Assembly (NCBI GenBank): GCA_947623625.1 | Contig: CANQHD010000008.1 | Coordinates: 1 to 35,814, forward strand | DNA length: 35,814 nucleotides | Direction of reading: 5' to 3' | DNA from: an uncultured Bacilli bacterium | Lineage (GTDB): Bacteria > Bacillota_I > Bacilli_A > RF39 > UBA660 | Shown: piece by piece, positions 17,966 through 27,299 of the stretch | Position numbering within the stretch: the stretch's first letter is position 1 | Layout: each line of letters begins with the position of its first letter | The notes under the pieces: model-generated | The model's input: only the letters and a program-made list of their open reading frames with translations | Database searches by the model: none | Told to the model about the DNA's origin: nothing | Program-made: the position numbers and the translations under genes

Positions 17966-19336
17966 ATGGTTGCTTATGATTTTACAAAAGTACCAGTCAT
18001 CAAAGTCGTTGATGATGTTATTGTTCAAGCAGCAAAGATGAATGCTAGTGATATACACTTTGACCCAAGAGAAAATGATTTATTAGTGCGCTTTCGAGTA
18101 GATGGTGATTTAAAAGACTATACAAGAGTTCCAAAAACATTTGAAAGAAACCTCATTACAAGAATAAAACTGCTTTCTAATATGAATATCACAGAAAACC
18201 GTCTCCCACAAGATGGTGCTATAAAAGGCGTTATTGGAGGGCTTGCTCTTGATATGCGTGTCTCAACTCTTCCAACCAATGAAGGAGAAAAATGTGTTAT
18301 TCGTATTCTAGACTACTCAAGAAGTTTATCTGGAATAGAAGCGTTAGGATTTAATGATACAAACTTTGAAAAATTAAAAAGAATGATCGAAGTTCCAAAT
18401 GGAATTATCTTAATTACAGGTGCAACAGGTTCTGGAAAAAGTACAACAGTCTACTCTATTTTACAAAGACTCAATAAACCAGAGACCAATATTATTACAG
18501 TTGAAGATCCAATAGAGATGAATCTTGAAGGATTAAATCAAGTACAGGTAAATAGTGAAATAGGTCTTGATTTCGCAACGGTTCTCCGTTCTATTTTAAG
18601 ACAAGATCCTAATGTCATTTTAATTGGAGAAATACGTGATAGTGAAACTGCGAAAATTGCTGTTCGAGCATCGATTACAGGACACTTGGTTTTATCCACC
18701 ATCCATACAAATAACTCTTTAAGTACCATTGAACGTCTTTTGGATATGAATGTTGAAAGATATTTATTATCCACCGCACTCACTGGAATTATCTCTCAAA
18801 GACTTGCGAAAATGCTCTGTCCAAACTGCCGTGTAAAAGTCCAAACAGATGCTTATCAAAAAAAGGTATTTAAAACTGCCCTAGGAATGGATGTCGATGA
18901 AGTTTATACGGCAAATGAAGAGGGATGCGATCAATGTAGTCATGGATATCATGGACGAATCGCCATTCAAGAAGTTCTTGTTTTAAATGATGTGATAAGG
19001 GATGCTTTAAATAATGAAAATCTTGATCGAGATGATTTAAGAAAACTTGTCTATAAAGGAGACGTTATTACAATGCTACAAGATGGACTTGGAAAAGTTT
19101 TAACAGGAACAACTTCTTTTGAAGAAATATATCGAATCATTGATATTGATGATGATCTTGAACAAATCAAAGAAATTTCTATCGTACAAGAAGATCAGAC
19201 AGACAATCAAGAAGCATCTCAAAACGTTGAAAAGTCGAAAAAGGAAGATGCTCTTGCACCACCTCAGATCACAATCCCATCCCTTGATTCTTTCATTGTT
19301 AATAATCCTTATCCAGGTACTGTAAAAACAGAATAA
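17966..19336 (+). CDS. PilB/GspE/ComGA-type secretion/assembly ATPase
   Basis: Walker A GATGSGKST, Asp box and Walker B NVILIGEIRDSETAKIAVRASITGHLVLSTIHTNN, zinc cysteines CPNC/CDQC. No long N-terminal extension. Confidence 0.93.
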   Translation: MVAYDFTKVPVIKVVDDVIVQAAKMNASDIHFDPRENDLLVRFRVDGDLKDYTRVPKTFERNLITRIKLLSNMNITENRLPQDGAIKGVIGGLALDMRVSTLPTNEGEKCVIRILDYSRSLSGIEALGFNDTNFEKLKRMIEVPNGIILITGATGSGKSTTVYSILQRLNKPETNIITVEDPIEMNLEGLNQVQVNSEIGLDFATVLRSILRQDPNVILIGEIRDSETAKIAVRASITGHLVLSTIHTNNSLSTIERLLDMNVERYLLSTALTGIISQRLAKMLCPNCRVKVQTDAYQKKVFKTALGMDVDEVYTANEEGCDQCSHGYHGRIAIQEVLVLNDVIRDALNNENLDRDDLRKLVYKGDVITMLQDGLGKVLTGTTSFEEIYRIIDIDDDLEQIKEISIVQEDQTDNQEASQNVEKSKKEDALAPPQITIPSLDSFIVNNPYPGTVKTE

Positions 19337-19355
19337 TAAAGCTTATGATAAGGCA

Positions 19356-19391
19356 AAGAAGTCACAGAAGAAATTTTGTGACTTCTTTTGT
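19356..19391 (+). terminator. Rho-independent terminator of the ATPase gene
   Basis: Perfect 11-bp stem AAGAAGTCACA (19356-19366) / TGTGACTTCTT (19377-19387), then a short T-rich run. Confidence 0.75.
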
Positions 19392-19397
19392 GAGTAG

Positions 19398-19427
19398 AAA
19401 AAAGAATGATAACTTTCTATCATTCTT
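19398..19427 (-). terminator. Rho-independent terminator of the glucosaminidase gene
   Basis: 10-bp stem AAGAATGATA (19402-19411) / TATCATTCTT (19418-19427). On the minus strand it is followed by TTTTCTA. Confidence 0.8.
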
Positions 19428-22400
19428 ACTGAACTTCGAGTTCAATTCTATAACGCAAATCATCTCGGATTTTGAAAGAATAAGACTTATCCTGATATTT
19501 CCACTTAACATCATCCACTTTTCTCAGTAATAACTCTGTCAGTTCTCCAAAATCTTCAACATTACTCTTTGTTCGAATATAAATAGCATAATTTCCTTTT
19601 GGAATATTTTTCAAATCGATTTTTGCATCGAACCAAGCCCTTGTCTTATCCATATTATCTCCTAGAGTTTGTCCTACTTGATAAAGTCCATCTGTTATAC
19701 TTCCTAGTGAATAACGGTATTTTTGATAAGTTTTGGTATTTTCAAAAATGATTTCTCGCTCAACTTGACGAGCTTTATTCAAATCCATTCCAATGGAATA
19801 TGATGTTCCTTTCAAGTGAAGAAGATTATCTTCAAAAGCAAAAGTTCGGTATTGATTATAGGCATTATAGAAACTATTGGCTGTTTTTAAAGCAATTTTG
19901 TCGCTTCTTACGATCAGCTCTAATGCAGCGGTTCCATCTTGGTAATTATCTCTTGTTGTTATGGTTTTCTTTCCTTGATAAGTTGCAACTTGGTCTTTCA
20001 AAATTTTATTGGTAACGAGCGTTTTCGCATATGTTTTATCAGCTGTTGTCACAATATACATTCTATAGTCTCCATCACTAAGCTTATCCACATCAATAGC
20101 TCCCTTAAACCAAGAATACGTATAATCTTTATCATCAGTACTATAAACTGGACGTGTCATTTCTTTTTTATCGCGAATTTGGTTAAGAGCTTGCTTGATT
20201 TCATCACCTGTATCAATATTTTCAAAAATCAAATCGAATGTTACTTTTGTATTTTCACTGTGTTGAACGCCTTGAATCGCATTATATCCTTTAATTGTTA
20301 ATTTTCCATCCACATCTTTTAGTGAATCAAAATAGAAACTTCCTGTTTTCTCAACAAGCATATCGATATCCTCTAAAACGTAAACAGAAATCACTTTTGT
20401 CGTTGTCTGTTGATAAGAATCTGTTACTTGATAAGTCACTTGATACTCACCTGTTTTGTTAAGATCTACTGAATTATCGCGAACAACAATCTTACTTGTT
20501 AAATTTCCATCTTCTTTATCTGTTGCTGTTACTCCATCAAGTGGGTTAAAGCTTGTGTGTACTTCGACTCTTCTATCTTCTGCTTGAATGACTGGTTTTT
20601 CATTTTCAATAACGGTTACTGTAATTGTCTTGGTTGTTGTTTGATTTGCATTATCTCTAACGCGATAGATAACTTGATATTTTCCTACTTTATCAATATT
20701 AACAGGATTTTGAACAACTTCTATTTTACTCGTTAAATTTCCATCTTCATCATCTTCAGCACGCACTCCATCTAAAGGATTATATTTTGTTCCTTGGACA
20801 ATCGTTTTATCACTTGCTTCAATTCTTGGTGGATTATTTGCAAGAGTAGAGGCATTTTTAGAAATCGTAACCCCCTCATAAGACTGGAGCATCCAACCAT
20901 ATCTTGCTAGGTTTCCTGATAAATCAAGAGGAACTTTATACCAAGTCTTTCCACTAGATTGCTTCTCTTCAAGAATTGGAATATAAGAGTTTGTATATTG
21001 GGTTCCAAGTTGAGTGCTATTTTCTTTCATTTCACTCCATATTTCAGTATACCAATTATATTTAGGATTGAGCGTAATCGTTGTTTTTCCATAACTGTTT
21101 GCAACAATTTTAATGGAAGATGCGGCAACCCACTCTTTTTGATCTTTACTATAGTCTGAAGTAACCAAGTAAGAGACAGCTTCATTATCCTTATTATAAG
21201 CAATAGCATAAATCATAACATATCGATCACTTAAAAGCGTTTGACCTTTTCTAGATGTAAGCGCTGAATCATAGTAATAATCTGTATTTTTGACACTCAG
21301 CCCTACTTTTGGTTTTAAAGTTGTATTTTCAGTTAACAAATCATATTCATAATCTCTATCTTGATACTCTGTTACACTGTTTGGTGAAATATAACCTTTT
21401 TTACCTTTGTTGATTTTCTTAACATAAGCAGCTGGAACATAAACTGTTGCATTCCAGTTATAATCCGTATTGGTTATTTCATTATAGTTTCCATCAATGT
21501 TTAAATCACTGACAACTTGATACCATGTTGTATTCCCATTTACACTGCTTCCTTTTTTCTCACCAACGATAACAACAGCATCTTCTGCTTCTGGATAATT
21601 ATAGATAGCTTGAGCACTTTCACTTGCATCTCGTCTTGCATCCACAGATTGTGTAGTCACTCCTAATTGATAATAATTATAGTCTTGAAGTCCTTTTGAC
21701 TTATCAAAACTATAATAATGCGCTGCCATTTTCTCACTCCAAAAGGCATCGGAAGCATATTTTACATTCATTCCACTCAATTTATTTCCAAATTGAGGTC
21801 CAAAATAACGCCAATCACGAGGATGAGCATAACCATAAGTAATCCACTTGGAAGCATAACCTAAAATACTATTTGCAAATGTCGCATACCATTTTGCTGA
21901 CTCAATTGGACTACTGTCAACTGCATCAAGACCAAAGCCGTTATTTTTATTAATGGCTAAATCACTTCGTCCATTGCCTGTTTCATTGCGACTTAAACTA
22001 AGAGCTAACAGTGCATTCACACCATATTTTTCTTGAGCATAATAGAAAAATGTTCCTTTACCATAAAGTCTAGAAGTCCCATTTTCAGAAGCATTTCCAT
22101 AAGTATCACCCGTTGCTCCTAAAGAAGAACGAATATACTCATCAATATTCATACTAGAATAACTTGTTTTCGTATGATTCGATAAATACATATAATAGTT
22201 ATAATACGCATCATTTTTATTGACAGCATTTTGATAATTACCATTTTTATAATCTTTAATCATCGCTGTTCGATCTGAGTAAAAATAATGTCCATCGTAA
22301 CTATAATACGTTCCTGTATTTAACATATCTGGTTTCGGTCCAATTGTACTTCCACTAGAACCTGTATAATCATTTTGAATTTTTGAAACATAATTATGAC

Positions 22401-22947
22401 GAATATAATCATTCGTAACGGTATAACTACTGCTTGATTTTACCCAAGTAATTGGAACAATTTCATAATTTATTTTTTCAATCCAACCAACTCGATCAGC
22501 TATTTTTACTTTTGCAACCCACATATTTTTATTATTCGAATAAGTCGCATCTAGCAAAGCGCCATCAATTCCTCCCATTTGTGCAGAGGCATACATATAA
22601 GTAAAAGCATAGGTTAAGTTCTCTGTCGTATATACATTTGTCATATCAGGAGAAACAACTAAATCAAGAAGCGCAACATTCGCATCTACAATCGCAGTTT
22701 TATTATTAACTTTTGTCATAATGGCAAGATCATCTGCCCCATTTTGACGCATCCAATTTCTCGCCTCTTCAAATGTGTTTTGACAACTAACAGGAACAAT
22801 TAACCCATCTGAATGAAATCCTGCGACTTCAAAATTTCCACATAATGCTTTATCTTGATAATCTTGTGATGAAAAAGCATGTGCATCTTCTGGAAGAAGA
22901 AAAAAGCAAAAAGTTATAAAGAAAAGAAATAAAAACTTCTTTTTCAT
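19426..22947 (-). CDS. Secreted multidomain N-acetylglucosaminidase-type autolysin with two DUF5011-like Ig repeats
   Basis: Signal peptide MKKKFLFLFFITFCFFLLPEDAHA. Glucosaminidase-like YFYAQEKYGVNALLALSLSRNETGNGRSDLAINKNNGFGLDAVDSSP...WITYGYAHPRDWRYFGPQFGNKLSGMNVKYASDAFWSEKMA. Two repeats with (F/Y)NPLDGV-A-D-EDGNLTSKI...Y-V-Y-V-D--QQTTTK. Confidence 0.88.
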   Translation of the reverse strand: MKKKFLFLFFITFCFFLLPEDAHAFSSQDYQDKALCGNFEVAGFHSDGLIVPVSCQNTFEEARNWMRQNGADDLAIMTKVNNKTAIVDANVALLDLVVSPDMTNVYTTENLTYAFTYMYASAQMGGIDGALLDATYSNNKNMWVAKVKIADRVGWIEKINYEIVPITWVKSSSSYTVTNDYIRHNYVSKIQNDYTGSSGSTIGPKPDMLNTGTYYSYDGHYFYSDRTAMIKDYKNGNYQNAVNKNDAYYNYYMYLSNHTKTSYSSMNIDEYIRSSLGATGDTYGNASENGTSRLYGKGTFFYYAQEKYGVNALLALSLSRNETGNGRSDLAINKNNGFGLDAVDSSPIESAKWYATFANSILGYASKWITYGYAHPRDWRYFGPQFGNKLSGMNVKYASDAFWSEKMAAHYYSFDKSKGLQDYNYYQLGVTTQSVDARRDASESAQAIYNYPEAEDAVVIVGEKKGSSVNGNTTWYQVVSDLNIDGNYNEITNTDYNWNATVYVPAAYVKKINKGKKGYISPNSVTEYQDRDYEYDLLTENTTLKPKVGLSVKNTDYYYDSALTSRKGQTLLSDRYVMIYAIAYNKDNEAVSYLVTSDYSKDQKEWVAASSIKIVANSYGKTTITLNPKYNWYTEIWSEMKENSTQLGTQYTNSYIPILEEKQSSGKTWYKVPLDLSGNLARYGWMLQSYEGVTISKNASTLANNPPRIEASDKTIVQGTKYNPLDGVRAEDDEDGNLTSKIEVVQNPVNIDKVGKYQVIYRVRDNANQTTTKTITVTVIENEKPVIQAEDRRVEVHTSFNPLDGVTATDKEDGNLTSKIVVRDNSVDLNKTGEYQVTYQVTDSYQQTTTKVISVYVLEDIDMLVEKTGSFYFDSLKDVDGKLTIKGYNAIQGVQHSENTKVTFDLIFENIDTGDEIKQALNQIRDKKEMTRPVYSTDDKDYTYSWFKGAIDVDKLSDGDYRMYIVTTADKTYAKTLVTNKILKDQVATYQGKKTITTRDNYQDGTAALELIVRSDKIALKTANSFYNAYNQYRTFAFEDNLLHLKGTSYSIGMDLNKARQVEREIIFENTKTYQKYRYSLGSITDGLYQVGQTLGDNMDKTRAWFDAKIDLKNIPKGNYAIYIRTKSNVEDFGELTELLLRKVDDVKWKYQDKSYSFKIRDDLRYRIELEVQ
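20360..20835 (-). repeat. Two tandem DUF5011-like domain repeats within the autolysin gene
   Basis: TKYNPLDGVRAEDDEDGNLTSKIEVVQNPVNIDKVGKYQVIYRVRDNANQTTTK and TSFNPLDGVTATDKEDGNLTSKIVVRDNSVDLNKTGEYQVTYQVTDSYQQTTTK align across their length. The DNA also repeats (GTTAAATTTCCATCTTC near 20498 and 20734). Confidence 0.85.
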
Positions 22948-23063
22948 ATTCTCCCCCTCCTATCCTATGGTTATATATATTATACTATAAAACATACAAA
23001 GATGGATATTATATTTTCGCATTTCTCATTTTTGACAACATTTTACAAAATATAACTTGAAAA

Positions 23064-23090
23064 ATGAGCAAAAACTTCTTTTTTGCCCAT
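23064..23090 (-). terminator. Rho-independent terminator downstream of the gtrA-like gene
   Basis: Minus strand ATGGGCAAAAA-AGAAG-TTTTTGCTCAT (11 bp with one GU), followed by TTTTC. Confidence 0.75.
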
Positions 23091-23110
23091 TGACAAGATT
23101 TGACATTTTT

Positions 23111-23587
23111 TTAGTTTTCTTTTTTTTCTAAGAAAATTTTTCTCGTAATAAAGTTAAAAATCATAACAATGATGGTCGCAATTATTTTAGCCAACAAATA
23201 GTAAATACGTAACTCTTCCACACTCAACCACACAATCAAGTCGTTTAAAAGCAATCCAATAACACTTAAAAAGATAAAGACAATAAATTGCTTCTTCGCG
23301 CTTTTTTCATGATCTACTTCAAAAACCCATTGTACACTTGCGATATAATTATAAATAACAGAAACAGTAAATGAAAGAGTATTCGCAAGTAATACAGGTA
23401 AATGGAACCATTCCTTAAAAAGATAGAGTAAAACAAAATCAATTAAGAAGGCTGTTCCACCCACAATGGTAAATTTAAAAATTTGAATGAATAATTTTTC
23501 TGTTTTTGGACTTAGATGAATTCGAAATAAACGGAGGCATTTTTTGACAAAAACAGTCGCTTTATCTTCTTTCATTTTCCCCTCCAT
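23111..23587 (-). CDS. GtrA-family membrane protein
   Basis: FTIVGGTAFLIDFVLLYLFKEWFHLPVLLANTLSFTVSVIYNYIASVQWVF, a four-TM GtrA-like protein. Overlaps the upstream GT2 by 26 nt. Confidence 0.88.
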   Translation of the reverse strand: MEGKMKEDKATVFVKKCLRLFRIHLSPKTEKLFIQIFKFTIVGGTAFLIDFVLLYLFKEWFHLPVLLANTLSFTVSVIYNYIASVQWVFEVDHEKSAKKQFIVFIFLSVIGLLLNDLIVWLSVEELRIYYLLAKIIATIIVMIFNFITRKIFLEKKEN

Positions 23588-24515
23588 CCGTCTTTCTTGT
23601 CTGAATCAAAATCAGTTCAAAAAGCTGCCGATGTTTTTTAACAACAACTTCCAATATAAGACCACAAACCATCATTAAAATAGAAATCATCAACATAAAT
23701 CCTGAAAAGATTAAAGTTGGATATCGTGGTACCAATCCTGTTTGAAAATACTCAACAAAAACAGGAACGCCAAAGATAACAGCAATCAAGAAGAATAAAA
23801 AACTAATAATTCCAAAAAATACGGTTGGTTTATATTCTTTAAAAAGTCTTGCAATTGTCTTTAAAACTCGAAAACCATCACTATAAGTGTTTAATTTAGA
23901 GACACTTCCCTTTGGGCGATCACGATACTCAACTGGAATTTCTTTTAAAAGAAAATTTTTATCGAGGGCATGAATCGTCATTTCTGTCTCAATTTCAAAT
24001 CCTTTAGAAAGAACAGGGAAAGTTTTGACAAAATCATAACTAAAAGCACGGTATCCTGTCATAATGTCTTGAATGTTACTTTTAAAAAGAGTATTAATCA
24101 GTCCACGAACTAGCCGATTTCCAAAGTTGTGGAAAGGACGTTTATTTTCTTTAAAATACGTAGAAGATAATCTGTCTCCGATTACCATATCTACTTTTTT
24201 ATCGAGGACATACGAACACATTTCTCGAGCATTTTCTTTTGGATAGGTGTCATCTCCATCGATCATTAAATAGCAATCTGCATCAATTTCTCGAAACATG
24301 GTACGAATAACATTCCCTTTTCCTTGCTTATATTCATAACGAACAATTGCCCCAGCTTTTTTGGCAATCTCATCGGTTTTATCAACTGAATTATTATCAT
24401 AAACATAGATATCTGCTTCTGGTAAAACCTCTTTGTAATCTTTTACGACTTTTTCAATCGTTTTTGCCTCATTGTAGCAAGGAATTAAAACAGCAATTTT
24501 TCTTTCTTTTTTCAT
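23562..24515 (-). CDS. GT2 glycosyltransferase (DPM1-like polyprenyl-phosphate sugar synthase) with C-terminal TMs
   Basis: VLIPCYNEAKTIEKVVKDYKEVLP, YDNNSVDKT, LMIDGDDTYP, IMTGYRAFS, then two hydrophobic segments. Confidence 0.9.
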   Translation of the reverse strand: MKKERKIAVLIPCYNEAKTIEKVVKDYKEVLPEADIYVYDNNSVDKTDEIAKKAGAIVRYEYKQGKGNVIRTMFREIDADCYLMIDGDDTYPKENAREMCSYVLDKKVDMVIGDRLSSTYFKENKRPFHNFGNRLVRGLINTLFKSNIQDIMTGYRAFSYDFVKTFPVLSKGFEIETEMTIHALDKNFLLKEIPVEYRDRPKGSVSKLNTYSDGFRVLKTIARLFKEYKPTVFFGIISFLFFLIAVIFGVPVFVEYFQTGLVPRYPTLIFSGFMLMISILMMVCGLILEVVVKKHRQLFELILIQTRKTDGGENERR

Positions 24516-24530
24516 ACATACCTCTTTTTT

Positions 24531-26171
24531 TTATTCATAAAGCGCTGCTACATCATTTCCCCAAGCAGTAGCGGAATAAACTTTTTTATGTTTTTTGATT
24601 AATTTTTTTTCATTATACACATTATTATAAAATATATAAACCTTTTTATTCTCTTCCAAGTATTTTTTATAATCTTCTAAATCATTCAAAATTGTGATTC
24701 GCTCTTGTTCACATTTTTTCAAATGTAAATAATTATTTTCCAAAACGTTGAAGCCATAAGCTTCTCCATAGATGTAAATATGGTCTTCTTTTTCACTTGA
24801 GATCATGCTTTTTAAGACACTTCGAGCACTTACTCCATAATAGTCTAGTTCATATTCTTCTGAGATATCTTTGCGATTGACAAAAATATTATAATAAGCT
24901 GTATTATGAATTCCAGTAAGTCCAACTTTTACAACATAAAAGCAAAGGAAAAGCCCAACGATAATATAAACCCCTTTTTCAAATTTTTTAATTTGCAACA
25001 GTCGATATATTCCATAACTTGCAATTAAGATAAAGGATGCATATAAGAAGTAGAAATGTCTCCATCCATTATAGAGTTTAACATGGGTTGCAAAAGCCAC
25101 TAAAAGTGGAACGAGAAAACATAAAAGAATCATCCACATATAAAAGTTGAGCGTGTCTTTTTCTTTTTGTTTTTTAATTGTGGAATAAACAAGAAAAACA
25201 ATTCCTACTCCAAAGAAAAGCAATAAATATGGTGGCGTTGAAATCAGTATCATTTTAGGAAGATAATACCAAGGTAGCATCTGCCCTTTTGAGTAGTGAT
25301 AAGTTACTCCTTCAAATAAAATAGAACCATTCCATCTTGAAAACTTAGAGCTTTCACTCAAGCACCATTCTAAATAAGAAAACAAATCAAATTTTCCACT
25401 TCCCCAAATAGCTGGTGTAATAAGAGTAAAAATGAAAAACATGGATAAAATTGCGGTGAGGCCAACAAAGAAATTTTTTCGCGACCACTTTTTATGAAAC
25501 GTTAGATGAATGAGATAAAAAAGTCCAATCATTCCAAAAACAAATAGACCAATAATTTTAATATTTGTCGCAAATGCTGCAAAAATCCCAAGCAAAATAG
25601 CATCTTTATAATTCTTCTTTTCAATAAATCGGATTCCAAAGTAAATCATTCCAAAAACAAACGAGATTAAAACCATATCTTTATTATTATAAAGCCCATC
25701 TGCAAACATTCTCGGCGTAAAAAAATAACTCAGCGCACAAATAAACGCGACTAAATCATTTTTAAATAAATGTTTTAAAATGAAAAAGAGGAAAACAACA
25801 CCCATAAAAAACAACAAATATGTATAACTGTGCCATAAAATACTTAAAAGCTCTGCTGAGACCATCCCAATTGGTAAAAGTGGGGTAAAAAACAGATAAG
25901 GTGCTACTCCATGATCTTTTTCAACGCTATGAGAAATTCCATAAATATGCGTTTGATTATAATAATCTAGTAAATCATTCGGACCAAGTAACTCCACATA
26001 TTCACGAATATTCATTCTCAAAATATTTTGCTCAGTTAACTCATCTGAATAAAATCCAACGTCATAAATAGAAAGGCATCCCATTATAAAGATCAAAATA
26101 AATCCTAAAAGACAAATTTTTCGATCAAAAATGGAAAATTTTTTTAAAGTGTTCTGTGTTTTTGCTTTCAT
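24531..26171 (-). CDS. Multi-pass GT-C/ArnT-PMT-like glycosyltransferase
   Basis: GFYSDELTEQN N-terminal loop, FFTPRMFADGLYNNKDMVLISFVFGMIYFGIRF, many TMs and a GWRHFYFLYASFILIA segment. Exact family unverified. Confidence 0.7.
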   Translation of the reverse strand: MKAKTQNTLKKFSIFDRKICLLGFILIFIMGCLSIYDVGFYSDELTEQNILRMNIREYVELLGPNDLLDYYNQTHIYGISHSVEKDHGVAPYLFFTPLLPIGMVSAELLSILWHSYTYLLFFMGVVFLFFILKHLFKNDLVAFICALSYFFTPRMFADGLYNNKDMVLISFVFGMIYFGIRFIEKKNYKDAILLGIFAAFATNIKIIGLFVFGMIGLFYLIHLTFHKKWSRKNFFVGLTAILSMFFIFTLITPAIWGSGKFDLFSYLEWCLSESSKFSRWNGSILFEGVTYHYSKGQMLPWYYLPKMILISTPPYLLLFFGVGIVFLVYSTIKKQKEKDTLNFYMWMILLCFLVPLLVAFATHVKLYNGWRHFYFLYASFILIASYGIYRLLQIKKFEKGVYIIVGLFLCFYVVKVGLTGIHNTAYYNIFVNRKDISEEYELDYYGVSARSVLKSMISSEKEDHIYIYGEAYGFNVLENNYLHLKKCEQERITILNDLEDYKKYLEENKKVYIFYNNVYNEKKLIKKHKKVYSATAWGNDVAALYE

Positions 26172-26317
26172 CTTTCTCCTCTTCTCTTTCGAATTTAGTA
26201 TAACATGTATCTGAAATTCTTGACAAGCTTATTCTTGCTTTATCTTGTGAGAATTCTACTTGAAAATCTTTACTAACTTTAGGGAAAATGCTAAAATTTA
26301 AGAAAGGGAGGATAAAG

Positions 26318-27271
26318 ATGAAAAAGAAAATAAGTGTCATTGTTCCTTGCTATAATGAAGAAAAAGCGCTTCCTTACTTCTATGATGAAATTACAAAAGT
26401 AAGTGAAAGCATGAAAGATGTAGACTTTGAATATTTATTGATTGATGATGGAAGCCAAGACAAAACTTTAGAAAAAATAAAATCTTTAGCAAAAAAAGAT
26501 AAGCGCGTTCGGTATGTGTCCTTCTCAAGAAACTTTGGAAAGGAAGCTGCAATGTATGCTGGATTAGAGTATTCAAGTGGAGATTATATTGTTTTTATGG
26601 ATGCTGATTTACAAGATCCTCCATCTCTTTTAAAAGAAATGTATCAAACCCTAGTAACAGAAGGCTATGACAGTATTGGAACTCGAAGAGTAACCAGAAA
26701 AGGAGAACCACCCATTCGAAGCTTTTTTGCTCGCTGCTTTTACAAACTCATTAATAAAATGTCCAATATTGAAATGGTCGATGGTGCAAGAGATTATCGG
26801 TTAATGACAAGACAAATGGCGAATGCAATTTTATCTTTGAAAGAATACAATCGTTATTCAAAGGGATTGTTTAGCTTTGTAGGATTTAAAACAAAATGGT
26901 TAGAATATGAAAATGTAAAAAGAGTCGCTGGAGAGACAAAATGGTCTTTTTGGAAACTATTTAAGTATGCGATCGAGGGAATTGTTGCTTTTACAACGCT
27001 TCCACTCTCCATTGCAGCCGTTCTTGGAATATTGATTTGTATTTTATCTTTTATTTATATTGTCTATATCGTCATTACAACCTTACTTTTTGGAAACCCT
27101 GTTTTAGGGTGGCCAAGCATGATTTGTATTCTATTATTTGTCAGCGGAATTCAACTTCTTTGTATGGGCATTATCGGTCAGTACCTTGCAAAAACTTATC
27201 TAGAGACTAAAAAAAGACCCATCTATATCGTATCAGAAACGGAAAAAGACGCAAAAACAAGACAAAACTAA
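26318..27271 (+). CDS. GtrB/CsbB-like GT2 bactoprenol-phosphate glycosyltransferase
   Basis: SVIVPCYNEEKALPYFYDEI, LIDDGSQDKT, FSRNFGKEAAMYAGLE, FMDADLQDPPSLL, DGARDYRLMTRQM and two C-terminal TMs. The GGGAGGATAAAG SD supports ATG 26318 rather than 26288. Confidence 0.93.
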   Translation: MKKKISVIVPCYNEEKALPYFYDEITKVSESMKDVDFEYLLIDDGSQDKTLEKIKSLAKKDKRVRYVSFSRNFGKEAAMYAGLEYSSGDYIVFMDADLQDPPSLLKEMYQTLVTEGYDSIGTRRVTRKGEPPIRSFFARCFYKLINKMSNIEMVDGARDYRLMTRQMANAILSLKEYNRYSKGLFSFVGFKTKWLEYENVKRVAGETKWSFWKLFKYAIEGIVAFTTLPLSIAAVLGILICILSFIYIVYIVITTLLFGNPVLGWPSMICILLFVSGIQLLCMGIIGQYLAKTYLETKKRPIYIVSETEKDAKTRQN

Positions 27272-27285
27272 TTGCCTTGTTTTTT
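27254..27285 (+). terminator. Possible terminator of the GtrB-like gene
   Basis: AAAACAAG (27254-27261) / CTTGTTTT (27276-27283), T-rich tail. 14-nt loop and short stem. Confidence 0.5.
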
Positions 27286-27299
27286 ATATACTTTTAAAA

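Noticed and set aside
18538-18783. Antisense ORF inside the PilB/GspE ATPase gene, and other overlapping track ORFs (e.g. 6069..6281, 8681..9067, 10971..11171, 21027..21209, 29426..29638, 33320..33589)
   Set aside because: All lie inside clearly functional genes, have no SD or family motifs, and look like frame-shadow ORFs.
26125-26340. 71-aa - strand ORF between the GT-C gene and the GtrB-like gene
   Set aside because: Overlaps the real starts and SDs of both flanking genes; composition is not protein-like.
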